DNA of 64,000 bases from NCBI GenBank assembly GCA_019239425.1, contig JAFAZX010000064.1, positions 310,001-374,000 on the forward strand. The letters are read 5' to 3'. The stretch is from Acidobacteriota bacterium (lineage in GTDB: Bacteria; Acidobacteriota; Blastocatellia; Pyrinomonadales; Pyrinomonadaceae). Shown one piece after another: positions 44,679 to 54,000 of the stretch. A model generated the notes under the pieces. The model saw nothing but the letters and a program-made list of their open reading frames with translations. It did no database searches and was not told where the DNA came from. Numbering within the stretch: position 1 is the stretch's first letter; every line of letters starts with the position of its first letter. The position numbers and the translations under genes are program-made.

Positions 44679-45962
44679 CTAGTCTGCTCCAATCCCGGCG
44701 GCCGCCTCGGCTCCGATGAAGAGCGGCTGAATGTGGCGGTCGTAGAGGTTCTCGGTGACGTTGCGGCCGACGACCTCTTCGTTCTGCTTGAGCAGGCCGA
44801 GGTAGCGGTCGCCCATCTTGGCCGCGACCTTGTAGCCGACGTGGAGGAGCTGGCGCAAGGAAGGGTTGTAGAGCGGGTTCGACTGGTCGTGGCGGAGCGC
44901 GCCGACGTACTGCTCGGACGTCCAGCCCTCGACCTCTTCCGAACTTGGCAGCTTCGAGCGGTCGATGTCGATGACGGTCGCGTAGGGCGCGCAGAGCGCG
45001 TCGATGTCGGCGAGCGCCTTCTTGTAAATCTCCTTCGCGAGCACGAGCCCTTCGCCGCCCGCCTCGGCCAGGCCGATGATCTCTTCGAGCCAGGTGGTGC
45101 CGGCGGTCTTGACGTGGATGCCGGCGCCCGTGCGCTGGAGCGCGCGGCGGATGGGTTCGTAGATGGAGAACTTGTCGCTGCCCGAGTGGACGCTGAGCTT
45201 GAGGTTCGCCGGCAGGTCGTAGGTCTTGACCGCGTGGCTGATGACGGCGATGTCCTCGTTGAACTCCTTCTCGAACTGCGCCACGTCGCCGACGTAATCG
45301 ACGCCCTTGTTGAAGCGCCCCGTGAACTTCGGCGCGACGGTCTGCGCCGGAATCTTCTCGTCGGCGATGGCGGCGAGGATGACGAGCAGCTCGGGCGGCG
45401 TCTGCGGCGTGTCGGTCTCGTCCATCGAGACCTCGGCGATGAAGTTGCCCTCGCCCTTCGCCGACGCGACGTGGCGGTAGATGGCGCCCGCGTCCTGCAC
45501 GGCCTTGAGGAACTTGCGGGCGATGCGCTCGATCTCCTCGCGCGAAGTCTCGAACGGCTCGGCGATGCCGGGAATCTCGATGTGGCCGACCAACTCCGGG
45601 TGGCGTTCGACGAAGGCGTTAACGTCCTCGTCAGAGGCGGCGTGGCCGATGGACTCGGCCACGTCGAGCGTGTAGAAGTCGCTCGTCGAGATGAACTCGT
45701 CCACGATGTCGAGGCGGATGTGGTCGGCGTCGATGTGGAAGGGCTTCGACCAGCCGAGTTCCTTCACCGCGACCTCGGCGGCGGCGAGCACCGAGGGCGG
45801 CTTCGAGCCGACGATGCCGTGCTCGCGGTAAGACTTGTTCCAGACGGGCGCGATCTCGACGCCGGCTTCGGCGGCCTTCACGCAGGCGCGCAACTGCGCC
45901 TGCGCCTGTTGCGCGAACCTGTCACCCATGCCGAAAGAGTATTTCCCAAGCTTCAAACTCAT
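44679..45962 (-). CDS. uxaE: Tagaturonate/fructuronate epimerase (UxaE family)
   Basis: A 427-residue enzyme that interconverts D-tagaturonate and D-fructuronate, letting galacturonate enter the glucuronate branch. The ATG at 45962 has AAGGAG six bases upstream. UxaE family segments are clear: HIDADHIRLDIVDEF near 85, AEVSMDETDTPQTPPELL, PKFTGRFNKGVDYVGD, LSVHSGSDKFSIY and LHVGYKVAA. It heads a minus-strand run with uxuB, kdgK, larA and a YiaK-like reductase. With UxaE plus UxuB one expects mannonate, yet the dehydratase present is of the altronate type (28687). Confidence 0.93.
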   Translation of the reverse strand: MSLKLGKYSFGMGDRFAQQAQAQLRACVKAAEAGVEIAPVWNKSYREHGIVGSKPPSVLAAAEVAVKELGWSKPFHIDADHIRLDIVDEFISTSDFYTLDVAESIGHAASDEDVNAFVERHPELVGHIEIPGIAEPFETSREEIERIARKFLKAVQDAGAIYRHVASAKGEGNFIAEVSMDETDTPQTPPELLVILAAIADEKIPAQTVAPKFTGRFNKGVDYVGDVAQFEKEFNEDIAVISHAVKTYDLPANLKLSVHSGSDKFSIYEPIRRALQRTGAGIHVKTAGTTWLEEIIGLAEAGGEGLVLAKEIYKKALADIDALCAPYATVIDIDRSKLPSSEEVEGWTSEQYVGALRHDQSNPLYNPSLRQLLHVGYKVAAKMGDRYLGLLKQNEEVVGRNVTENLYDRHIQPLFIGAEAAAGIGAD

Positions 45963-46006
45963 GACGTTCTCCTTAACCTCAAACACGCGTTGTATAGACA
46001 GAGAAT

Positions 46007-46083
46007 TTTAACCACAGAGACACAGAGACACAGCTTAGTCTTTAGCTGTTTTCAAGCTGTGCCTCTGTGTCTCTGTGGTTAAA
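46007..46083. repeat. Dispersed hairpin, family 1, copy e
   Basis: TTTAACCACAGAGACACAG at the left pairs with CTGTGTCTCTGTGGTTAAA at the right end. Lies between a Gfo/Idh/MocA gene and uxaE. Confidence 0.88.
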
Positions 46084-46093
46084 TCTCATATGA

Positions 46094-47437
46094 CTACAGC
46101 TTGACCAGGTCAGAAATCTTAATCGGCTTCTTCTCCTCGACGCTCTTGCGCGCGGCGATGCCGGTCAGGCAGGACATCGCGCCCGCGCGCGAACCGGGCA
46201 GGCGCATGTGCTCGGGCACCTGCCGGTCGCGGAAGATGATGTCGCGCATCACGTCGTCGCCGCCGCCGTGGCCGCCGCGCACGTCCGGCACCACGACCTT
46301 CGTGCGCGTGCCGGCGGCGCCGGTCTTGCCGCTCTTGATGACGTACATCTCCGACTCCTCGGCGACGGCCCACGGCTGGCGCTCGTAGTCGCGCACTTCG
46401 AGGCGGCCGAACTCGCCGTTGAAGGCGAGGCGGTAGCCCTCAATCGGCATGTGCGCGTTGAGCGAGTAGCTCATGTGCACGCCGTTCGAGTACTGCACGA
46501 CGGCCGACATCGAGTCGTAGATGTCCACGTCCTCGCGGAAGACGCAGCCGTCTCGGTGGTAGCCGTCCACGTCCTCGGCCGACGCGTAGAGCTTCATCCG
46601 CTTCGCGTCCTTCGTCATGTCGTAATAGAAACGGCACTTCGCCTTGTGCGGGCACGGGCGGCAGTTCGTGTGGCGGAACGGCCCCGCGCTCCCGTAGACC
46701 TCGAGGCTCCCCTGCGCGGAGACCTCGACGGGGTCTGCGCCGAGCCACCAGTTGATGAGGTCGAAGTGGTGCGTCGCCTTGTGCACCCAGAGGCTCCCGC
46801 CGCCGCGCTTCAGGCGGTGCCAGCGGCGGAAGTAGTCCGCGCCGTGGCTCGTATCCAGGTACCAGCTGAAGTCGACTGAGAGGACGCGGCCGATCTCGCC
46901 CGACATCAGAATCTCTTTAATCTTCTGGTGCTTCGGCGCGTAGCGGTAGTTGAAGGTGACGACGATGTTCTTCCCGGCCTTCTTCTCCGCGTCGAGGATG
47001 TCCTGGCATTTATCCTCGTGGGTCGTCATCGGCTTCTCGGTCATGACGTTCACGCCGCGCTCCAGGCCCTTGACGATGTAGTCGCGGTGGAAGAAGTCGA
47101 CGGTCGTAACCATGAGGAGGTCGGGCTTCGACCTGTCCATCATCTCGTCGAAGTTCGAGTAGGTGGGGCAGTCCACGCCGATCAGCTCGCGCGCGGCCGC
47201 TGCGCGCTTGGGGTTGATGTCGCAGAGGCCGACGAACTCAAGCACGTCGGAGTATTTCTGCACGAGGTCGCGCCCCCACATGCCCGAGGCGCGTTCGCCC
47301 GTGCCGACGATGGCGTAGCGGCGTTTGGCTCGGGGCGCGGCGGCGCGCGCGACCCCGCCGAGCATCAAAGAGGCCGCGGCGGCCGTCGAGGCGGTCTTGA
47401 CGAAGTCCCTGCGGTTCAGGCCGTTCGTTTCTGACAC
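46094..47437 (-). CDS. Tat-exported Gfo/Idh/MocA-family oxidoreductase (copy 2)
   Basis: 447 residues starting at a GTG (47437) preceded by AAGGA. A twin-arginine signal (NRRDFVKTASTAAAASLMLGG) targets the folded protein to the periplasm with bound NAD(P). The Rossmann start YAIVGTGERASGMWG, TEKPMTTHE and GGGSLWVHKATHHFDLINWWLGADP are typical. Four cysteines in TNCRPCPHKAKC and a later DGCVF could bind a metal, which is characteristic of a secreted subgroup. It probably oxidises or rearranges a sugar released from pectin outside the cytoplasm. The exact reaction is unknown. Confidence 0.9.
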   Translation of the reverse strand: MSETNGLNRRDFVKTASTAAAASLMLGGVARAAAPRAKRRYAIVGTGERASGMWGRDLVQKYSDVLEFVGLCDINPKRAAAARELIGVDCPTYSNFDEMMDRSKPDLLMVTTVDFFHRDYIVKGLERGVNVMTEKPMTTHEDKCQDILDAEKKAGKNIVVTFNYRYAPKHQKIKEILMSGEIGRVLSVDFSWYLDTSHGADYFRRWHRLKRGGGSLWVHKATHHFDLINWWLGADPVEVSAQGSLEVYGSAGPFRHTNCRPCPHKAKCRFYYDMTKDAKRMKLYASAEDVDGYHRDGCVFREDVDIYDSMSAVVQYSNGVHMSYSLNAHMPIEGYRLAFNGEFGRLEVRDYERQPWAVAEESEMYVIKSGKTGAAGTRTKVVVPDVRGGHGGGDDVMRDIIFRDRQVPEHMRLPGSRAGAMSCLTGIAARKSVEEKKPIKISDLVKL

Positions 47438-47473
47438 TGTTTGCGGTTCCTTTACTTGAGTATAGCTGAGAAT

Positions 47474-47555
47474 AATTCACCACAGAGACACAGAGGCACA
47501 GCTTGAAGAGAGCTAAAGCTGAAGCTGTGTCTTAGCTGTGTCTCTGTGGTGAATT
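47474..47555. repeat. Dispersed hairpin, family 1, copy f
   Basis: Arms 47474-47493 (AATTCACCACAGAGACACAG) and 47536-47555 are perfectly complementary over 20 bases. Between the CE12 esterase and the Tat-exported oxidoreductase. Confidence 0.88.
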
Positions 47556-47585
47556 CCCTTCCCATAACTATCCGTTTGAAAACTC

Positions 47586-48323
47586 TTACTTCTTCAAAAA
47601 CTTGGTCAGCCCGAGCTTCTGCTGGCGGATGCCGTCCGCGAAGAGCGAGGCCATGACGTCGGCGCCGAGCGGCGAGAAGTGCGTGTTGTCCTCGACGCCC
47701 TGCGGGTAATTCGGGTTCTCGCCGGCCTTCAGTTGGAGGAAGAGTTTGCGCGACTCTTCGGGGCCGTATTTAACGAGCACCTTCTCGCTCAGGCGGTGCA
47801 TGTCGACGAGCGCGACCTTCCTTTCAGCCGCGACGCCGCGGACGATGTCCGGGTATTCGAAGTGCGAGTCGTGGAAGACGCCCTGTTCGTCGAAGCGCCG
47901 GCGCATGACGGGCGTCAGGAGCACGGGCGTCGCCTTCTTCGCGCGCACCTCGTCGACGAAGCGCTCGAGGTTCCGGCGGTAGTCGTCGGGCGGCGTGTGT
48001 GACGCCTTCTCCTTCGGCTGGTCGTTGTGGCCGAACTGGATGAGGACGTAGTCGCCGGGTTTGACGCTGTCGATGAGCGCCTGCCAGCGCCCCTCGGCGA
48101 TGAAGGTCTTCGTGCTGCGGCCGTTGAGGGCGCGGTTGTCGACCTTCACCCTCTTCTCGTCGAAACGCTTCTGCAACTGCTCGCCCCAGCCGGTTTCGGG
48201 GCGCTTGTTCTCGGCCTTGTTCGCTGCCGTCGAGTCGCCCGCGATGAAGACCGTGATCGGCTCCTTCGCTGAGGCGAACGGGGCGAGAATCAGGACTGTG
48301 AATATTGCGAGCGAGAATTTCAA
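47586..48323 (-). CDS. Secreted SGNH esterase, rhamnogalacturonan acetylesterase-like (CE12)
   Basis: 245 residues. The TTG at 48323 has GAGG eight bases upstream and begins a signal peptide (MKFSLAIFTVLILAPFASAKE); a TTG at 48341 would overlap the GH28 stop region. All SGNH blocks are present: VFIAGDSTAAN (Ser), NRALNGRSTKTF (Gly), LIQFGHNDQPK (Asn) and DNTHFSPLGAD (Asp and His). It removes acetyl groups from rhamnogalacturonan I, opening the backbone to the GH28 and GH105 enzymes. It overlaps or abuts GH28 upstream, so is probably translated from the same PL10-GH28-CE12 transcript. Confidence 0.92.
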   Translation of the reverse strand: MKFSLAIFTVLILAPFASAKEPITVFIAGDSTAANKAENKRPETGWGEQLQKRFDEKRVKVDNRALNGRSTKTFIAEGRWQALIDSVKPGDYVLIQFGHNDQPKEKASHTPPDDYRRNLERFVDEVRAKKATPVLLTPVMRRRFDEQGVFHDSHFEYPDIVRGVAAERKVALVDMHRLSEKVLVKYGPEESRKLFLQLKAGENPNYPQGVEDNTHFSPLGADVMASLFADGIRQQKLGLTKFLKK

Positions 48324-48333
48324 CGTCTGCACC

Positions 48334-49767
48334 TCAGCCAAGCTTGTCCACGACGCTGCCGTTGATCTTCACGTTTTCGAGCTTGAGCCCGGAGACGTTC
48401 TTCACGATGGCGGGCCGCTCGACGTTGTCAAAGGTGCAGTCCTTCAGACGCAGGTCGTAGATGGGCGCGTTCTCGAACCCCTGCACGTCGAGCGCGAGGC
48501 GGCTCTTGCCGCTCTTCAGATTCTGCACCGAGAGGTTGCGGACGACTGGCGTGAAATTGCCCTTCGCTCCTTCCTCGTAGTTGAAGTCCACGGTGAGCAC
48601 CGCGTGCGCGACCTGCCCGACCGTGATGTTGCGGAAGAAGATGTTCTCCAGCAGCCCGCCCCGCACGGCGTTGTTCTTGAAGCGGAGCGCGTGGTCGAGG
48701 TTGGGGCTGTCCATCGTGCAGTCTTCGGCGAAGAGGTGGCGGACGCCGCCCGAGATTTCGCTGCCGATGGTGACGCCGCCGTGGCCGTCCTTCATGCGGC
48801 AGCCGCGGATGACGATGTTCTCGGAAGGGACGTTGATTCGTCGTCCGTCGGCGTTGCGGCCGGACTTGACGGCGATGCAGTCGTCGCCGGTGTCGAAGGT
48901 GCAGTTTTCGATGAGGACGTCTTTGCAGGACTCGGGGTCGCAGCCGTCGTTGTTGGGGCCGTGGCTCTTGATGTTCACCCCGCGGACGGTGACGTTGGTG
49001 CAGAGGACGGGGTTAATCTCCCACATCGGCGAGTTGACGATTGAGACGCCCTCGACGAGCACGTTCTGGCAGCGGTAAGGCTGTATGAACTGCGGGCGGA
49101 GGTATGAGCCTTCGCCGAAGAGGCGCTCCGGGACGGGCACGCCGCGCTCGACCATTTCGGCGAGACGTTCGCGCGCCTTCGACTGGTTCGGGTCGCCCTT
49201 CTTATAGCCGTGCTGCGCCTGCCCCTTCCAGGGCCACCAGTGCGCGTCGTCACTGTTGCCGTCGAGCATGCCCGTGCCGGTGACAGCGATGTTCTGCTGC
49301 TCGAAGGCGTAGATGAAGGGCGAGTAGCTCATCAACTCCATGCCCTCCCAGCGCGTGTAGACCGCGGGCAAGTAGGCCTTCGGGTCTTGTATGAACTTGA
49401 CGTTCGCGCCCTCGGAGACGTGGAGGTTGACGTCGCTGAGCAGGTGAATCGGCCCCGTCAGGAACGTGCCCGCGGGCACGACGACGCGCCCGCCTCCCGC
49501 CTTGTTGCAGGCGGCGATGGCTTTGCCGAAGGCTTCGGTGTTGTCTAATTTGCCGTCGCCCTTCGCGCCGTACTTCGTCACCTCGAAGTCGCGCTTCGGG
49601 AAGACGGGCGGCTTGATGCGCTTCAGAATCTCGGGCACGCGCGCCCAGGGGTCTTCGTCGGCGGCGAGAATCCGCGCGGCCGTTTCGACGGGCGAGAGTT
49701 TGGAGACGAAGAGCGCGGCGCCGCCGCCGGCCAGAGCCTTCTTGATGAAATCCCTGCGGTCGGACAT
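48334..49767 (-). CDS. Tat-exported GH28 polygalacturonase (copy 2)
   Basis: 477 residues beginning MSDRRDFIKKALAGGGAALF, a twin-arginine signal. Beta-helix GH28 core with NNDGCDPES near 270, FDTGDDCIAVKSG near 290, GHGGVTIGSE near 327 and ALRFKNN near 361. Strong collinearity with the Sec-exported GH28 at 22272 (KRIKPPVFPKRDFEVTKYGA; YLPAVYTRWEGMELMSYSPFIYA) shows they are paralogues with different export routes. It begins 2 bases after the PL10 stop. Substrate is polygalacturonan or rhamnogalacturonan. Confidence 0.95.
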   Translation of the reverse strand: MSDRRDFIKKALAGGGAALFVSKLSPVETAARILAADEDPWARVPEILKRIKPPVFPKRDFEVTKYGAKGDGKLDNTEAFGKAIAACNKAGGGRVVVPAGTFLTGPIHLLSDVNLHVSEGANVKFIQDPKAYLPAVYTRWEGMELMSYSPFIYAFEQQNIAVTGTGMLDGNSDDAHWWPWKGQAQHGYKKGDPNQSKARERLAEMVERGVPVPERLFGEGSYLRPQFIQPYRCQNVLVEGVSIVNSPMWEINPVLCTNVTVRGVNIKSHGPNNDGCDPESCKDVLIENCTFDTGDDCIAVKSGRNADGRRINVPSENIVIRGCRMKDGHGGVTIGSEISGGVRHLFAEDCTMDSPNLDHALRFKNNAVRGGLLENIFFRNITVGQVAHAVLTVDFNYEEGAKGNFTPVVRNLSVQNLKSGKSRLALDVQGFENAPIYDLRLKDCTFDNVERPAIVKNVSGLKLENVKINGSVVDKLG

Positions 49768-49769
49768 GT

Positions 49770-50906
49770 CTATTTAGATTGCTCGGTCGAATGTAACTTC
49801 AGGCGCTTCTGCCACGCCGGGTAGTCTTTGTTCAGGAGCTTGTTCGGCTCGTCCGTGTACCAGCCGTAGCCGTTGCGGCGCTCGGCCTCGATCTCCGACA
49901 CGTCGTAGCGGACGACGTTGTCGCGGCCTTCGAAGACGGGGCGGTTGGTGCCGATCTCGTAGAAGCGCGCCCAAAGCGGCGGCGCCTGCGGGTCTTTGAC
50001 GACCGCGCGCTCGAAGACGCCGGGCCGCGACTTGTCCTCCTTCTCGACCCAGCGAATGCCGTCGAGCTTCGAGGCGTCGAACCACGCGACGGCCGACTCT
50101 ACCGCCTCGACGACGCGCGGGTCGGGGCGCTCGACGCCCATCAGGAAGCGCGTGACGGCGACGCTCTCCTTCGAGGCGAGCGAGACGGGCTCGAACCTGC
50201 GCGCGGGCGCGGGCGCGAACGTCACCTCGTCGTGCTGCGCGCCCCAGACGGTGAGTTTGCCGTTCACCTTCACCTGCGTCTTCAGGATGCACTCGACGCC
50301 GCGCTCGACGGCCTTCTCGGATTTGAGGGTTCGCGCCGGGTCAACGAAGACGTATGCAGGCTTGCGGCGTGCCACGTCGCGGAGCAGTTCGAGGACGCCG
50401 GCCATGGCGTTGTCGTTGTAGGTGATGTGCGTGTAGTAGCCCTTGCGGAGCGGGTAGTACTGCGGCCAGCCGCCGTTCTCGTACTGCGCGGCGAGGAGGT
50501 AGTCGAGACCTTTCAGGAAGGCCTCGCGGTGGCGCTCCTGCTTCTGCGCCGTGTAGACGCGCGCGAGGTATTCGAGCTGCGTGTAGGTCGCGCTGTTGTC
50601 GATGGTGGCGGCCTCTTCGTTGTCGGTCGAGTCCTTGAGCTTGAGCAGCTCGGCCCGGCGCTTCTCGTCGAGCGGCGCGGCCATGTCTATGTTCTTGGGC
50701 CAGCCGCCCACGTCTCTCTGGTAGACGAGGAGGTTGTCGGCGACGCGCAGCGCTTCGGCGGACGCGTACCATTCGGGCCTCTGCTTTAAGGCGTCGCGCC
50801 ACTTGATGGCGGGCGCGGACTTGTCGCCGGTCTGCCCCGCGACGGCGGCGGCGGACGCGAACAAGAGGAGGATGATAAAGCCGAGTCTTAAATAAAGGTT
50901 TTGCAC
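49770..50906 (-). CDS. Secreted PL10 pectate lyase
   Basis: 378 residues from a GTG (50906), with signal peptide LRLGFIILLLFASAAAVAGQ. PL10 features: VYQRDVGGWPKNIDMA, TIDNSATYTQLEYLARVY, YENGGWPQYYPLRKGYYTHITYNDNAM and TVWGAQHDEVTFAPAPARRFEPVSLASKES, the last carrying the catalytic-site Arg. It cleaves polygalacturonate by beta-elimination. It is first in the PL10-GH28-CE12 set downstream of the TonB receptor; a hairpin separates it from the receptor. Confidence 0.94.
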   Translation of the reverse strand: MQNLYLRLGFIILLLFASAAAVAGQTGDKSAPAIKWRDALKQRPEWYASAEALRVADNLLVYQRDVGGWPKNIDMAAPLDEKRRAELLKLKDSTDNEEAATIDNSATYTQLEYLARVYTAQKQERHREAFLKGLDYLLAAQYENGGWPQYYPLRKGYYTHITYNDNAMAGVLELLRDVARRKPAYVFVDPARTLKSEKAVERGVECILKTQVKVNGKLTVWGAQHDEVTFAPAPARRFEPVSLASKESVAVTRFLMGVERPDPRVVEAVESAVAWFDASKLDGIRWVEKEDKSRPGVFERAVVKDPQAPPLWARFYEIGTNRPVFEGRDNVVRYDVSEIEAERRNGYGWYTDEPNKLLNKDYPAWQKRLKLHSTEQSK

Positions 50907-50942
50907 TGTGCCGTGTGTCGAAGGACGGGGTTTGATTGGGAC

Positions 50943-50979
50943 GAGCCGCCCCTCGGCTCCAAAGCCCCGGGGGCGGCTC
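50943..50979 (-). terminator. Hairpin after the TonB-dependent receptor gene
   Basis: A 10-bp perfect stem GAGCCGCCCC (50943-50952 with 50970-50979) lies 65 bases past the receptor stop. It lacks a T-run, so partial termination or 3'-end protection is more likely than complete termination. Confidence 0.5.
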
Positions 50980-51043
50980 GCGGGTTTTCAAGGCCGCGCG
51001 GCCCGACCAATAAGGCGTCAGGCCGCGCGGCGTCAAAGGGCGC

Positions 51044-54000
51044 TTAGAAGGTGAACTTCGCGCCGAGCTGGATGTCGCGGGGCAGGTTGCGCTGCACGCC
51101 CGCCGAGAACCCGAAGCGCGCGTTGCTCGGGTCGAGGTTGTAGTCGATGACGTACGGGTGGTTGAAGGCGTTGAGCGCCTCGGCGCGGAGCTGGAGGCGC
51201 GCGCGCTCGGTCACCTCGAAGTTCTTCGTCAGCGAGAGGTTGACCGCCTGGTACGGCATCTGCCGCAGGTTGTCGTACGTCGAGGCGAAGTTGCGCAGGC
51301 CGAAGCTGTTCAGCCTGGTGAACCCGGTCGTGTCGAAGACCGGCAGGTTGGTGCAGACGGTCACGTTCGCGCACTCGAAGACGCCGTACTTGTGGCCGTT
51401 GCCGTTCTCGAACGTGTGGCTCTGCAGCGCGTTCGCGTCGCCGCTGTAGTAGATGTTCTGGGTGAAGTTGAAGGGCTGACCCGACTGCCACTCGTAGGTG
51501 CCGTTGAGCTGCCAGCCGCCGATGATGGCGTTGGTGAGCTTCCCGGCCTCGCGGCCGATGAGCTTGCCCTTGCCGAACGGCAGCTTGTAGCTGGACGCGA
51601 ACGTAAAGCGGTTCGGGCGGTCGTCCGGCGAGATGCGATCCTCGAGGTCGGGGTCGGACGGGTTCAGGTACGAGGTCTTCTCGCGCAGGCGCGAGTGCGT
51701 GAACGTCACGTTGAAGGACAAGTCCTGCGACAGGCGCTTGGCGGCCTGGAGCTGGAGCGCGTTGTACTGGTTCGAGCCGTTGTGCTCCTCGACGAAGACG
51801 TTGGTGAACTGCGGGAAGGGCAGCAGCGACTGCGCCCGCGTGATGGTCGTGGCCGTGTTGAAGGGGCTCGAGGCCGCCGCCGTCCCGTTCAGGGTGTTGC
51901 GGAACGGGTTGGTGATGGTGGCCGAGAGGAACGTGTTGGCCGCGTCCGCGCTCGCCGGGTCGGTGCCGAGGTACTGGCGCGGGACGAAGTTGAGGTTGCG
52001 GATGACCTGCATGTTGTAGCCGTGCGACCAGACGTAGTTGGCCTCGACGACGAACGCGCCGGGCAGCTCGCGCTGGACGCCCACGATGACGCGGTTGAAC
52101 TTCGCGTTCACGCGGTTGCCGGGGATGATCGGCGTGTCGGAGGCGCCGACGTCCTGGCCGACGCGCGCGAGCAGGCCGAGGCCGGAGCCGGGGGCCGAGG
52201 TCAGGCCGTTCGGGAACGGGTTGTTGAGGTTGGCGATGAAGGTGCGGCCCTGGTCGTTCGTCGGGACGAACGGCGTCGAGGCCGAGAAGCCGTACTGCGT
52301 CGGCGCCTCGATGCGGAACGGGGCCATGAAGGCGCCGAAGCCGCCGCGGATCACCGTCTTCTCGTTGAGCTGGTAGGCGGCGCCGAAGCGCGGCTGGATG
52401 TTGCGCGTGTCGGCGTTCCACTGGCCGCGGCGGTTGTCGTCGGCGTAGATGACGCCGCCCCGCACGCGGAACTGGTCGGGCGTGACGACGAAGGCCGCCG
52501 GGTTGGCGTTGTAGGCCGTCGTGTAGGCCGCCCGCGCCGCCGCCTCGATGGGGCTCGGCGTGCTGAAGTCGAAGCCGTTGATGAGGCGGTTGAAGCGCTC
52601 GGTCGTGCCCATCTCGAGCTCGTAGCGCAGCCCGAGGTTGAGCGTCAGCTTCGGCGAGACGCGGAAGTCGTCGTGGAAGAAGAAGCCGTGGTAGACCGAC
52701 TGCTCCGAGTAGCTGGCGGCGGTCGTGTCGATCAGGCTGTTCGAGCCGGAGACGGGGATGCCGAGCAGGAAGGAGGCCACGTCGCGGCCGTACGCCTGAC
52801 GGTTGGTGTTGGCGTTGGCGGTCGTGACCGTCCCCGTGGTCGTCGTCGTGCCGCTCGTCACGTAGGTGCCGTCGAAGGTGAAGCGGCCGCCCTGGAAGCC
52901 GTTGCTGGCGAAGTTCTCGCGCAGCACGCGCAGGTCGTAGCCGAAGCGCGCCGTGTGGTCGCCCTCGATGTGCGTGAAGCTCGGCTGGAGCGAGAAGGTG
53001 TAGAACGGGCGGGTCAGCCCTTCGTTGTAGTCCGAACGGTTCGAGCCGAGCGTCGAGCGGATGGGCCGCTGCGCGTCGTAGGTGAAGATGTCAAAGCGCG
53101 GCAGGGTCGTGTAGCCGCGCGTGGCCGAGACGAACGCCGGGCTGAAGCCGAGCTGCGCGAGGTCGTAGGTCTGCCCCACCTGGCGCTGCTGCTGGAAGCG
53201 GTTGAGGCTCGTCTTCAGGTCGAAGACGGTGCTGCTCGTAACCGTCCAGGTGTAGCCGACGTTGCCGCCGTCGTTGGTGCGGAACTCCACGCCCTGCGTC
53301 GGGTTGACGCCGTTCACCGTGCCCGCCCAGTTGTAGCGGTCTTCCGGGTTGAAGCTGTGGTAGTAGTTCGCGTAGACGTGGTGGTTCTGGTTGATCGTGT
53401 GGTCGATGCGCCCGAGCCAGCCGCGGTAGTTCGAGCTGCGGACGGCCGCCGAGTAGAAGTTGTTCGTCAGCCCCGCGCCCGCGACGTTCGGCAGCGGGTA
53501 GAGGTTAAGCACGGCCTGCGCCGCCGGGTTGATGAGCGCCGCCGGGATGACGTTGTTCGTGAAGGCCGTGCGCGTCACCGTGCAGTTCGACGGCGCGTGG
53601 CAGCCCGAGAACGGGTCGTAGATGCGGATCGGGATCGTCTGGTTGAGCAGCTCAGAGAAGTCGCCCGTGCGCATCTTCGCCGTCGGGACGGTGAAGAACT
53701 GCGCGTCGCCGCCCTCGCTGTTCTTCAGGCGCTCGTACGAGGCGAGGAAGAAGGTCTTGTCCTTGCCGTTGTAGATGCCGGGGATGCGGACGGGGCCGTT
53801 GACCACGCCGCCGAAGCGGTTGTAGGTGCGCTGCGCGCGCCCCTGGCCGGCGAAGTTCGCGAAGAAGGAGTTGGCCGTGCGGCTGCGGTCGCGGTTGAAG
53901 TACCAGGCCGAGCCGTGGAAGTCGTTGCCGCCGCTCTTGATCGCGACGTTGACGGTGGCGTTAGCCGAGTAGCCCTGCTGCGCGTCGAACTGGTTGGTCT